A DNA stretch of 32,174 bases from an uncultured bacterium (GTDB lineage Bacteria > Actinomycetota > Coriobacteriia > Coriobacteriales > Eggerthellaceae): NCBI GenBank assembly GCA_905215325.1, contig CAJMPP010000027.1, positions 1-32,174 on the forward strand. The letters run 5' to 3'. Shown here in pieces: positions 20,998-30,200 of the stretch (positions are counted from its first letter, which is position 1; each line of letters begins with the position of its first letter). The notes under the pieces are model-generated. The model had not been told where the DNA came from and searched no databases. It was given only the letters and a program-made list of their open reading frames with translations. The position numbers and the translations under genes are program-made.

Positions 20998-22653
20998 CTA
21001 TTTCGTTTTCCATACCTTCACGCGGCAGCAGTTCACAGCTTCGCCGCCGATGGGCGTGTAGTCGATGTTGGAGTACGTGACCACCGTGTCGCCCGCGCCC
21101 TCGGACGCCAGCCACTCGCCGTAGTCGTCGGCTCCGTTCTCCGCAGACAGCGCGAAGTAGCGCTTGCCTTGCAGGTCGACGCCGCATACGGCGCTCGTGG
21201 ACTTCACCATCAGCCAGTTGCCACACCATGCCGGCGCGGTGGTGGGCGTGCGGTCGAAGCGCAGCCACTTCTGCGCGCTGTAGCCGCCGCTTCCCGGCGA
21301 CTCCGCAGGGGCGTACGTGCCTAGGTTGGCGATGCCGTCGCCATAGCTGTACGTGGCGTCGAACGCGAACGTGAAGCCGGTCTTGCCGTAACCTGCCTCG
21401 AGCGGCTTCATGGACGCGGGAAGCGTCAGCGCGTCGGTGACGTCGCCGTTCTCGCTCACGCGCGTGAGCTGGTAATACGACGATGCGCCGGTGACGCGGG
21501 GCGTGATGACCACGCCGTCGCCCGCCGCGTACGGAGCCGTTGCCATGCGGCCGGCCGACTCGTACACCACGTTGGCATCCGGGCTGCCCATGGAGGCGCT
21601 TTTGAGCTGCGCGATCAGCGACGCCGCGACGACGGTGCTGTCGGGCTGCGGCATGACCTGCCAGAACGCGTGCCCGCCCACGGCGGCGATGGTGGGAGTC
21701 TCGAACCGATCGGTGGAGCCCTCGTCGAGCTGCTGGATGTTGGAGAGGGCGTCGCCGTTGGAATTCAGCTTTCCGGCGAAGATCCGCCAGGTGCCGTCCA
21801 TGATGTTCGCCTCGGTCCACACCACGCCCTGCGAGGTGCAGCGCGCGTCGTAGATCTCGAAGCCCTCGTCCTGCCCGCGCGCCTTGTCCAGCACCACGGC
21901 CGACGTGCCCGACGACAGGGCCAGCGTGGCCACCTGGGCCAGCGGCTTGGCCTTCTCCGTGGGGATCAGGCAGCAGGCGAACTTCGAATCGTTGCACCAG
22001 ACCAGGGAGCCGTAAGGCAGGTCGTAGGAGCCCTGCTGCTCGGCGCAATCATCGGCGTTCTCCACCTGCGACAGGTCGGAGATGGAGAAGACGGCGTCGG
22101 TGGGCACCTTCAGCGTTTGGATGTCGGGTGTGGAAGAATCCTTGCCGCCCGCGACCGCGGCGACGCCGGCGCCCGCAGCGGCCAGCACGCCCACGCCGAG
22201 CGCGCCCAACAGCAGGCCGCGGCGCGTGATCAGCGTCTGCCCGCCGTCGCCGACGGCAGGTCGTGGGGTGCCGCGGCCGGTGGGGGAGCCGCCGGAGATC
22301 CCGATGCCGCCCAGGCCCGGCGTGCCGGAGAGCGGGGTGGGGGTGGCGGCGCCCACGTAGGTGCCGGTATCGCGGCGCGCGCGACCGGCCGCGGCGCGCT
22401 GGGCGCGCACCTGCGTGCGTTGCGCGGTGCGTGCCGCCGGGGCGCCCGCCTTGCCGGCCGCCCGGGGTGCGGAAGCTGTGCGCAGGTTCGTGTTTTTCGC
22501 CGTCCCATGTGCGGAAACGCCGCGACCGGCGGAACGCGGGCGTGCGGATGCGCCGCGCAAGGGGCGGGCCGGCTGCGCGGCTCGTCTGCTCGTGCGGGTT
22601 GCTCGGGAGGGTTGGCGGCCTGCGCCGCCCTGTGGTGTCCTTTGGGTTGCCAT
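20998..22653 (-). CDS. Membrane-anchored extracytoplasmic protein of unknown function with a long basic N-terminal tail
   Basis: This 551-residue protein is not recognised as a named family. Residues 1-145 are Arg/Ala/Gly/Pro-rich, without predicted fold and strongly basic. A membrane segment follows (about 147-169), preceded by a twin-arginine pair (LITRRGLLLG) that fits the Tat consensus only loosely. The outer part, about 380 residues, has many short repeated strand-like segments (LVWCNDSKF, HAFWQVMP, GVVITPRV, GFTFAFDATY, AWCGNWLMV) that suggest a beta-propeller, and it carries about eight cysteines, including two CC pairs. The ATG at 22653 lies seven bases after an extended -10 element and has no ribosome site, so the mRNA may be leaderless. 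It is divergent from the two-component system. A scaffold or wall-associated role is possible; no function is claimed. Confidence 0.75.
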   Translation of the reverse strand: MATQRTPQGGAGRQPSRATRTSRRAAQPARPLRGASARPRSAGRGVSAHGTAKNTNLRTASAPRAAGKAGAPAARTAQRTQVRAQRAAAGRARRDTGTYVGAATPTPLSGTPGLGGIGISGGSPTGRGTPRPAVGDGGQTLITRRGLLLGALGVGVLAAAGAGVAAVAGGKDSSTPDIQTLKVPTDAVFSISDLSQVENADDCAEQQGSYDLPYGSLVWCNDSKFACCLIPTEKAKPLAQVATLALSSGTSAVVLDKARGQDEGFEIYDARCTSQGVVWTEANIMDGTWRIFAGKLNSNGDALSNIQQLDEGSTDRFETPTIAAVGGHAFWQVMPQPDSTVVAASLIAQLKSASMGSPDANVVYESAGRMATAPYAAGDGVVITPRVTGASSYYQLTRVSENGDVTDALTLPASMKPLEAGYGKTGFTFAFDATYSYGDGIANLGTYAPAESPGSGGYSAQKWLRFDRTPTTAPAWCGNWLMVKSTSAVCGVDLQGKRYFALSAENGADDYGEWLASEGAGDTVVTYSNIDYTPIGGEAVNCCRVKVWKTK

Positions 22654-22660
22654 GGCGGTA

Positions 22661-22669
22661 ATTATGTCA
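22661..22669 (-). promoter_or_regulatory. Extended -10 promoter for the minus-strand membrane protein
   Basis: On the minus strand the sequence reads TG-A-CATAAT, then seven bases, then the ATG. This puts the transcript start at or next to the start codon. It is nearly the same geometry as before the LuxR-type gene. Confidence 0.45.
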
Positions 22670-22704
22670 TTTCGCCTACAGGCGCGAGGGGGTTTGACTT
22701 GACT

Positions 22705-22713
22705 TGTTACAAT
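22705..22713 (+). promoter_or_regulatory. Extended -10 promoter for the two-component system
   Basis: TG-T-TACAAT is an extended -10 element (hexamer 22708-22713) about 92 bases before the response regulator start. No good -35 hexamer is at the usual distance. The element overlaps short tandem units, TTGAC-TTGAC-TTGTT (22694 onward), that could bind a regulator. Confidence 0.5.
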
Positions 22714-22805
22714 AAACCCAAACACCCTTCACCCGCACGGCCGCGCAAAGGGGACGTGCGTGCGAGGTGACAAAGCATGGAAAGCAGCTTCCTAAGGAGT
22801 GAACC

Positions 22806-23516
22806 ATGAGCAACGAAACCAGGCGCATCCTGCTGGTGGAGGACGAGAAGGCCATCCGCGATGCCGTAACCGCATATCTTGAGCGCGAGAACTATTGGGT
22901 AACCGCCGTCGGCGACGGCCAGGAGGCGCTGGAGGAATTCTCCAAGCACCACTTCGACCTGGTCATCCTCGACCTCATGCTCCCGCGCGTCCCCGGCGAG
23001 CGCGTTTGTCGCGCCATCCGCGACAACTCCGACGTGCCCATCATCATGCTCACCGCCAAGGGCGAGGTCGAGGACCGCATCATCGGCCTTGAGCTGGGCG
23101 CCGACGACTACCTGGTCAAGCCGTTCAGCCCGCGCGAGCTGGTCGCCCGCGCCCGCGCGCTGCTGCGCCGCGTGCATGCCGATTCCGAGCCTCAGCGCGA
23201 GGTGCTCGAGTTCGGCGAGCTCACCATCGACGTGTCCGGCCACAAGGTCATGGTCTCCGGCAAGGAGATCGACCTCACGGCCAGCGAGTTCAAGCTGCTC
23301 ACCACGCTGTCCCGCTACCCGGGTCGCGTGTACTCCCGTATGGAGCTGGTCGAGAAGGTGCTCGGCTACGACTTCGAGGGCTACGAGCGCACCATCGACT
23401 CCCACGTGAAGAACCTGCGCGCCAAGATCGGCGACAACCCGCGCAACCCCAAGTGGCTGCACACGGTGCACGGCGTGGGCTACCGCTTCGAGGACCCCAC
23501 CAAACAGGGTCAGTAA
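22806..23516 (+). CDS. OmpR/PhoB-family response regulator
   Basis: This 236-residue cytosolic protein should be phosphorylated by the histidine kinase encoded next and then bind DNA. The receiver domain (about 6-120) has the acidic pocket VEDE (11-14), phosphoacceptor Asp56 (LVILDLMLP), Thr in MLTAKG and Lys in LVKPFSP. The C-terminal winged helix (about 133-230) has the family motifs LTASEFKLL, ERTIDSHVKNLRAKIGD and TVHGVGYRF. An AAGGAG ribosome site is six bases before the ATG. OmpR-family regulators commonly bind direct repeats spaced 10-11 bases, the pattern seen upstream of the protease, NEAT and DUF454 genes; a link between them is only a hypothesis. Sixty-eight bases with a strong hairpin separate it from the kinase gene. 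Confidence 0.93.
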   Translation: MSNETRRILLVEDEKAIRDAVTAYLERENYWVTAVGDGQEALEEFSKHHFDLVILDLMLPRVPGERVCRAIRDNSDVPIIMLTAKGEVEDRIIGLELGADDYLVKPFSPRELVARARALLRRVHADSEPQREVLEFGELTIDVSGHKVMVSGKEIDLTASEFKLLTTLSRYPGRVYSRMELVEKVLGYDFEGYERTIDSHVKNLRAKIGDNPRNPKWLHTVHGVGYRFEDPTKQGQ

Positions 23517-23526
23517 GCTAGCCGCC

Positions 23527-23552
23527 GCGCGGCCGCCAGCGCTCGGCCGCGC
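23527..23552 (+). promoter_or_regulatory. GC-rich hairpin between response regulator and kinase genes
   Basis: A perfect 9-bp stem (23527-23535 with 23544-23552) encloses an eight-base loop, 10 bases after the regulator stop. There is no T-run. It may reduce read-through and set the regulator-to-kinase ratio. Confidence 0.5.
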
Positions 23553-23584
23553 TCCCCTTCCCAGAAGAAAGGCCGCGAGCCCAC

Positions 23585-25330
23585 GTGGATACCGATACCA
23601 ACACAATGCAAGACGCTCCTTCGACCGGCTCCGCCACCACGGGGCCGGTCGTGGTTGAGCGCCCCTCCGAGGAAAAGAAAAGGCACAAGCCGTACCAGGG
23701 CGTGGTGAACTGGTGGAACAGCCTGACGTACACCACGCGTATGACCATGGCGTTCGCCCTGATCGCCGCCATGACCGCCATGGTGGCCATCGGCGTGCTG
23801 TCGTTCGTCTGGCAGCAGCACTTCCACACCTACACGCAGGAGAACATGGAGTCGCTCGCCGAAAGCGCGGCAACGCGCATCGAGGAGGTGTACAGCACCT
23901 CCCATACCCTGCACGACCCGCAGGTCGAGGCCGTGGCGAAGTACGCCGAAAGCCTGAACAGCGGCGTGGGCGTGGCGGTCATCGACAACACCACGGGCAA
24001 GGCGGTGTACGACTCCTCGGCGGTCACCATCGATGACGGCGCGGGCTCCTCTCGAAGCGAGTCGGGCGCGGGCATGTCGCCGAGCTCGGACGGCGGGCGC
24101 ACCCTGGCGCCGCCGGTCAGCGCCAGCCAGCAGTTCGCCAGCGCTCCCATCGAGTACGGAGGTGCCGCCGTGGGGTCCGTGCGCATCTGGGTGTACGGAA
24201 GCGAAACCCTGCTCACGCAGGCGGATGAGCAGTTCTCCAACAACTCCTACCAAGCCATGGTGTTCGCAACGGTGTTGGCCATCGTGCTGGCGTCATGCAT
24301 AGGCTTCCTGTTCGCGCGCACCTTGGTGCGCCCCGTCAACACCATGGCGCAGACGGCCCGCGCCATCAAGGAGGGCGACCTGTCGGCGCGCACGGGCATC
24401 CGCGGCGAGGACGAGATCGCCCGCCTGGGCATGACCTTCGACGAGATGGCCGATTCCATCGAGCGCGACCGCAAGCTCGAACGCCGTCTGACCACCGACG
24501 TCGCGCACGAGCTGCGCACGCCGCTCATGGCCATCCAGGCAACGGTCGAAGCCATGGTCGACGGCGTGTTCGAAGCAGACGAGGAGCGCCTCGAAACGGT
24601 GAACGGCGAGGTCAAGCGCTTGAGCCGCCTGGTTGACGCCATCCTGAAGCTTTCTCGCCTGGAAAATCGCAGCACGCCCATGAAGAAGGAAGTGCTCGAG
24701 GTGGGCGACCTGATCAGCGGCATCATCTCCACGCACGAGGCCTACGTGTCCGATTCGGGCCTCAAGCTCATCTACGAGGTGGAGCGCGGCGTGCGCGTGC
24801 GCGGCGATGCTGACATGATCCGTCAGGCAACGGCGAACCTCATCTCCAACGCGGTGCGCTACACGCCCGAGGGCGGCACCATCACCGTCAGCGTTTCCAG
24901 CCATGAGGGCATGTGCGCCATCGCCGTGCGCGACACGGGCATCGGCCTTTCGCCCGACGAGGCGAAGATGGTGTTCTCCCGCTTCTGGCGCGCGGATGCC
25001 GGCCGCACGCGCGAGAGCGGCGGCCTGGGCATCGGCCTTTCCGTGGTGAAGGAGATCGTCGACCGCCACAACGGCCACGTGGACGTCGAGGGCGAGAAGG
25101 GCGTGGGCGCCTGCTTCACCATCAACCTGCCGCTGTACTACGAGGGCGACGAGCAGCGCGAGCAGCGCCAACAGCAGCGCCAGCAGCAACAGCAGCAGCG
25201 CGAGCAGCAGCAACAGCAGCGCCAACAGCAGCGCGAGGCGCAGCGCCAGCAGAAGGAGCAGCAGCGCGCGCAGCAACATGCGCAGAAAACGGGGATACCG
25301 TTCGGGCGGTCGCACGACGACGGAAAATAG
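23585..25330 (+). CDS. Membrane sensor histidine kinase with a Gln/Arg-rich C-terminal tail
   Basis: This 581-residue kinase is the likely partner of the upstream regulator. Parts: cytoplasmic N terminus, first membrane helix (about 48-75), extracytoplasmic sensor domain (about 76-218) without a recognised fold, second helix (about 220-243), HAMP domain, HisKA with phosphoacceptor His308 (DVAHELRTP), and the ATPase domain with the N box (ATANLISNAVRYTPEGG), G1 box (VRDTGIGLSPDEA) and G2 box (ESGGLGIGLSVVKEIVDRHNG begins near 479). After the catalytic domain, about 50 residues (522-570) are almost entirely Gln, Arg and Glu, encoded by CAG/CAA/CGC runs at about 25148-25285; this is unusual for a kinase. 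GTG at 23585 is used because AAAGG lies 12 bases upstream; ATG at 23606 is possible but lacks a ribosome site. Confidence 0.9.
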   Translation: MDTDTNTMQDAPSTGSATTGPVVVERPSEEKKRHKPYQGVVNWWNSLTYTTRMTMAFALIAAMTAMVAIGVLSFVWQQHFHTYTQENMESLAESAATRIEEVYSTSHTLHDPQVEAVAKYAESLNSGVGVAVIDNTTGKAVYDSSAVTIDDGAGSSRSESGAGMSPSSDGGRTLAPPVSASQQFASAPIEYGGAAVGSVRIWVYGSETLLTQADEQFSNNSYQAMVFATVLAIVLASCIGFLFARTLVRPVNTMAQTARAIKEGDLSARTGIRGEDEIARLGMTFDEMADSIERDRKLERRLTTDVAHELRTPLMAIQATVEAMVDGVFEADEERLETVNGEVKRLSRLVDAILKLSRLENRSTPMKKEVLEVGDLISGIISTHEAYVSDSGLKLIYEVERGVRVRGDADMIRQATANLISNAVRYTPEGGTITVSVSSHEGMCAIAVRDTGIGLSPDEAKMVFSRFWRADAGRTRESGGLGIGLSVVKEIVDRHNGHVDVEGEKGVGACFTINLPLYYEGDEQREQRQQQRQQQQQQREQQQQQRQQQREAQRQQKEQQRAQQHAQKTGIPFGRSHDDGK

Positions 25331-25432
25331 ACGATAATGGCAACAATACAGTCACGCCGCAAACGGCGCGCAAATGCCGGCTGGGCGCCGCCCGCGCCCG
25401 GCGCAACTCTCATGGGGAAAGGATAAGCAGGC

Positions 25433-26305
25433 ATGAGCGGAATCGATATCAAGCCGGACGCACAGGGCAAGGTGCGCGACATCTACGACCTGGGCGACAA
25501 GCTGCTGATGGTGGCCACCGACCGCATCTCGGCGTTCGATTACATCCTGGAGGACGAGATCCCGCACAAGGGCGCGGTGCTCACGCAGATCTCGCTGTTC
25601 TGGCTCGAGCAGCTCAAGGACGTCATCGGCAACCATCTGATTAGCGCCGATGTGGCCGATCTGTCCGAGCAGTTCAAACCGTACGCCGACTACCTGCGCG
25701 GCCGCTTCATGCTGGTGAAGAAGGCCGAGATGTTCCCCGTCGAGTGCATCGTGCGCGGCTATCTTGCCGGCAGCGGCCTGAAGGAGTACCAGAAGCAGGG
25801 CACCGTGTGCGGCATCCAGCTGCCCGAGGGCCTCGTGAACTCCTCCAAGCTCCCCGAGCCCGTCTTCACGCCTTCCACGAAGGCCGAGATCGGCGACCAC
25901 GATGAGAACATCAGCTTCGAGCGCTGCGCGGAGATCCTTGGCGAGGACGCCGCCACGCAGCTGCGCGACCTGGCCATCAAGGTGTATTCCGTCGCCCGCG
26001 ACCACGCGGCCGAGAACGGCATCATCATCGCCGACACGAAGTTCGAGTTCGGCGTCATCGACGGTCAGATCATCCTGGCCGACGAGGTGCTCACGCCCGA
26101 CTCCAGCCGCTTCTGGCCGGGCGACGCCTACGAGCCGGGCCGCGACCAGGCCAGCTTCGACAAGCAGTACGTGCGCGACTGGCTCAACGCCAACTGGGAC
26201 CGTCAGGGCAACCCGCCGCATCTGCCCCAGGAGGTCATCGAGCGCACCAGCCAGAAGTACATCGCGGCGTACGAGAAGATCTCCGGCAAGAAGTTCGAGT
26301 TCTAG
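25433..26305 (+). CDS. purC: Phosphoribosylaminoimidazole-succinocarboxamide synthase
   Basis: This 290-residue cytosolic enzyme makes SAICAR from CAIR, aspartate and ATP in purine synthesis. Family motifs are easy to see: GKVRDIYDLGDKLLMVATDR near residues 13-32, with SAFDYIL following, the VECIVRGYLAGSGLKEY block, the DTKFEFGV block, and LADEVLTPDSSRFW. Its length fits the longer bacterial and yeast-like PurC type rather than the 237-residue E. coli form. GGGGAAAGG lies 10 bases before the ATG. It is followed, in the same direction, by a small membrane protein gene and purL, so the three probably form a purine cluster. The 102 bases before it carry no recognised purine riboswitch. Confidence 0.96.
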   Translation: MSGIDIKPDAQGKVRDIYDLGDKLLMVATDRISAFDYILEDEIPHKGAVLTQISLFWLEQLKDVIGNHLISADVADLSEQFKPYADYLRGRFMLVKKAEMFPVECIVRGYLAGSGLKEYQKQGTVCGIQLPEGLVNSSKLPEPVFTPSTKAEIGDHDENISFERCAEILGEDAATQLRDLAIKVYSVARDHAAENGIIIADTKFEFGVIDGQIILADEVLTPDSSRFWPGDAYEPGRDQASFDKQYVRDWLNANWDRQGNPPHLPQEVIERTSQKYIAAYEKISGKKFEF

Positions 26306-26486
26306 CCCCAGGCCCGGCAGGGCCGCATAAGCAGTACAGGTTCGCAAGGGCGCATGCGGCGTCCCGGATCGGCCCCAGGCAAGCGCCGGCGTCAAGCCGG
26401 CTGGCGCGCCGAAGGAGATGCGGGGCGCCGCACGCGACCGCAGCAGAAGAAGGTTCGCCTGCCGGCAGGCGGGCGAAGGAGTGAGA

Positions 26487-27065
26487 ATGACACAACGCAA
26501 CCCCATGAACGAGCGCTATCAATCCGAGGACCGCAAGGGCGCCACGCGTAAATCGGCAGCTTCCGCGAAGCCGGTCTCGAAGGCCGCATCCTCGGTGCGC
26601 ATCGAGTCCACCAAGAAGACGCCCAAGCAGAAGAAGGCCGAGCGCAAGCAGCAGCGCGCCAAGGATGCCGAGCGCGATCGCCAGTTCTACAACCCGCCCA
26701 CCGCGGAGTACAAGCGTCTGCGCAAGATCTGGTGGGTGTGCCTGATCCTGGCCATCATCCTGACCGTGGTCAGCTTCGCCGGCAACAACCTCGGCATGCC
26801 TGCGCCCATCATGTACGTCACTTTGGCGCTGGCCTACGTGTTCATCATCGCCGCCCTGTACATCGACATGGGCAAATGCCGCAAGGCGCGCCAGAAGTAC
26901 GCCGACGAGGTGCTCAACCACCCCACCAAGGAGATGCGCGCGGCCGAGAAGAAGGCCAAGGCGCAGCAACGTGCCGCCGAAAAACAGGTGGCCGAGCAGC
27001 CCACCGAGCCCGAGCCCAAGAAGAAGGGCCTGTTCGGCTTCGGCAAAAAGAAGAAGGACGAGTAG
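26487..27065 (+). CDS. Small membrane protein of unknown function between purC and purL
   Basis: This 192-residue protein is not recognised. It has a long basic N-terminal part (about 1-75, Lys/Arg/Gln-rich, with the KKTPKQKKAERKQQRAKDAE charged run), two membrane helices (about 83-103, KIWWVCLILAI region, and about 112-133, PIMYVTLALAY region), and a charged helical tail rich in Lys, Glu and Ala that ends in GLFGFGKKKKDE. Both ends should face the cytoplasm. An AAGGAG ribosome site is five bases before the ATG at 26487, which decides the start over an upstream in-frame ATG at 26418. A 16-bp palindrome (26456-26471) sits right before the ribosome site. Its place between purC and purL suggests co-transcription, but no role in purine metabolism can be shown. 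Confidence 0.75.
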   Translation: MTQRNPMNERYQSEDRKGATRKSAASAKPVSKAASSVRIESTKKTPKQKKAERKQQRAKDAERDRQFYNPPTAEYKRLRKIWWVCLILAIILTVVSFAGNNLGMPAPIMYVTLALAYVFIIAALYIDMGKCRKARQKYADEVLNHPTKEMRAAEKKAKAQQRAAEKQVAEQPTEPEPKKKGLFGFGKKKKDE

Positions 27066-27158
27066 GCGCGGCCAAGCAGGCCGCCAGCCCGTCTCGGCCC
27101 AGCAAGACGGAAAACAAACGGGTGCCCGCGCGGTGCCCGCTTGCATTTTAGGAAGGAA

Positions 27159-27214
27159 GCGGGGCAGGGCCGTCGCCCTTGCCCCGCCCGATCGCGGATG
27201 GCGCGCCATCCGCG
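27159..27214 (+). promoter_or_regulatory. Two strong hairpins in the purL leader
   Basis: The first hairpin pairs 27159-27170 with 27175-27187 (12 bp, one bulge, CGTC loop). The second is a 22-bp perfect palindrome at 27193-27214. They lie immediately before the AGGAAGG ribosome site (27224-27230) of purL. They could attenuate purL or set its translation; no T-run follows. Confidence 0.5.
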
Positions 27215-27236
27215 CATACGACTAGGAAGGACGTCC

Positions 27237-30200
27237 ATGGTTTCCCGCATCTATGTGGAGAAGAAGCCCGGCTTCGACGTTGAGGCCCAGCAGCTGGCGC
27301 ACGAGCTGCGCAGCATCCTGGGCATCACCTCGCTCGAGGGTTTGCGCCTGGTGAACCGCTACGACGTGGAGGGCATCTCGCAGGAGCTGTTCGATCAGTG
27401 CGTGCCCACCGTGTTCAGCGAGCCCCAGGTCGATGTCGCTTCGGCCGAGCTGCCCCAGGCCGACGGCGCGCAGGTGTTCGCCGTGGAGTTCCTGCCCGGC
27501 CAGTTCGACCAGCGCGCGGCCTCGGCAAGCGAGTGCATCCAGCTGATCAGCCAGGGCGAACGCCCCGAGGTCCGCAGCGCGAAGGTGTACCTGCTGTCCG
27601 GCCCGCTGTCCGATCAGGACGTCCAGGCCATCAAGCATTACGTCATCAACCCCATCGAGGCGCGCGAGGCTTCGCTCGAGCAGCGCGACACGCTTGCCAT
27701 GGCGCAGCCTCAGCCGGAGCCGGTCGAGGTGCTCGAGGGCTTCCTCGACCTTGACGCCGCGGGCCTGGCGCAGTTCATCGCCGACCGCGAGCTGGCTATG
27801 GACGAGGCCGACCTGGCGTTTTGCCAGCAATACTTCCAGGGCGAAGGCCGTTGCCCGACCATCACCGAAATCAAGATGATCGACACCTACTGGTCCGATC
27901 ACTGCCGCCACACCACGTTCGGCACCGAGATGACCGACGTCGCCATCGATGACCCGCGCGTGCAGGCCGCCTTCGACCAGTATTTGGATATGCGCAACGA
28001 GCTGGGTCGTCAGGCCAAGCCCGTCTGCCTTATGGACATGGGCACCATCGGCGCGAAGTGGCTCAAGTCCAAGGGCGTGCTCACGGGTCTGGACGAGTCC
28101 GAGGAGATCAACGCCTGCACGGTGAAGTGCAAGGCGGACGTCGACGGCGAGGAGCAGGACTGGCTGTACCTGTTCAAGAACGAGACGCATAACCATCCCA
28201 CGGAGATCGAGCCGTTCGGCGGCGCGGCAACGTGCCTGGGCGGCGCCATCCGCGACCCCTTGTCGGGCCGCAGCTACGTGTACCAGGCCATGCGCGTCAC
28301 CGGCGCCGCCAACCCGCTGGCGCCCGTTTCCGAGACGCTGCCCGGCAAGCTGCCGCAGCGCAAGCTGGTCACCACGGCCGCTGCCGGCTATTCCAGCTAC
28401 GGCAACCAGATCGGCCTGGCAACCGGCCAGGTCAACGAGCTGTATCACCCCGGTTACGTGGCCAAGCGCATGGAGATCGGCGCCGTTGTGGCCGCAACGC
28501 CGGCTGACCACGTGCGCCGCGAAACGCCCGAGGCGGGCGACGTGGTTGTGCTGCTGGGCGGCCGCACCGGCCGTGACGGCATCGGCGGCGCCACGGGCAG
28601 CTCCAAGGAGCACAACCTGGAGTCGCTGGAGCATTGCGGCGCCGAGGTGCAGAAGGGCAACCCGCCCGAGGAGCGCAAGATCCAGCGCCTGTTCCGCCGC
28701 GGCGAGGCCACGCGCCTCATCAAGCGCTGCAACGACTTCGGTGCGGGCGGCGTGTCCGTCGCCATCGGCGAGCTGGCCGACGGCCTGCGCATCAACCTGA
28801 ACAAGGTGCCGAAGAAGTACGAGGGCCTGGACGGCACCGAGCTGGCCATCTCCGAGTCGCAGGAGCGCATGGCCTGCGCCATCGCCGCTTCCGATGTGGA
28901 CGAGTTCCTGCGCTATGCGCGTGAGGAGAACCTCGAGGCCACTGTGGTCGCCGAGGTCACCGACGATGCGCGCGTGCGCGTCATGTGGAACGACAACGCC
29001 ATCATCGACCTCAGCCGCGAATTTTTGGCAAGCAACGGCGCGCCGAAGCAGCAGGCCGTGCATGTGGGCCAGGCGGGCGCCTACAAGCGCACGTGGGAAG
29101 GCGAAACCCTTGCGCAGCGCATGAACTCCCTGGTCACCGACCTGAACGTGTGCTCGAACAAGGGCCTGTCCGAGCGCTTCGACTCCACCATCGGCGCGGC
29201 CACGGTGCTCATGCCCTTCGGCGGCAAGAACCAGCTGACGCCGGCGCAGGCCATGGTCGCCAAGCTGCCCGTTGGCGGCGAGACCACCACGTGCAGCGGC
29301 ATGGCCTGGGGCTTCAATCCCTACCTCACCGAGGCCGACCAGTTCACCGGCTCCTACGTGGCCGTGGTCGAATCGGTCGCTCGCCTGGTGGCGGCCGGCT
29401 TCAAGCGCCAGGATATGTACCTGACGTTCCAGGAGTACTTCGAAAGCCTGCGCGGCGATGCGAAGCGCTGGGGCAAGCCCACAGCTGCCGTCTTGGGCGC
29501 GCTCATGGCACAGGTCGACCTGGGTATCGGCTCCATCGGTGGCAAGGACTCCATGTCCGGCAGCTTCGAGCAGCTCGACGTGCCGCCCACGCTCGTGTCG
29601 TTCGCCACGGCGGTGGGCAAGGTCGGCCGCGTGACGTCCCCCGAGTTCAAGGGCGCCGGTCATCGCGTGGCGTTGGTCGCCCCGCGCTGTTACGACGCCG
29701 AGGGCATCGCGCCCGCGTCCGAGGATGCGCTGGCGGCTATGGACGCCGTGCAGGAGCTCATCGGCAACGGTGCCGCGCTGGCGGTCTGCACGCCGGGTTA
29801 CGGCTGCATGGCCGAGTCGCTGTTCAAGATGTGCGTGGGCAACGGCTTGGGCGTGAAGCTCGACGACGTCGACGCCGACGCGCTGTTCGCGCCTGCGTAC
29901 GGCAGCTTCCTGGTGGAGCTGGCCGACAACGCGCAGCTGCCCGCCGCAACCGACAACCTGGACGTGGTCGTGCTGGGCACCACCACCGAGGACTATCGCT
30001 TCATCGCTGCGGGCGAGGAGCTCGACATGGCTGCGCTGCAGGAGGCATGGGAGGGCGCCATCGAGAGCGTGTACCCGTACCGCCAGGAGGGCGAGGCCGT
30101 GAAGCAGGTGACGGTGGACAACCGTCTGCCGCTCACGTACAACGGCACCATCGCGCGCCCGCGCGTGATCATCCCCGTGTTCCCGGGCACGAACTGCGAG

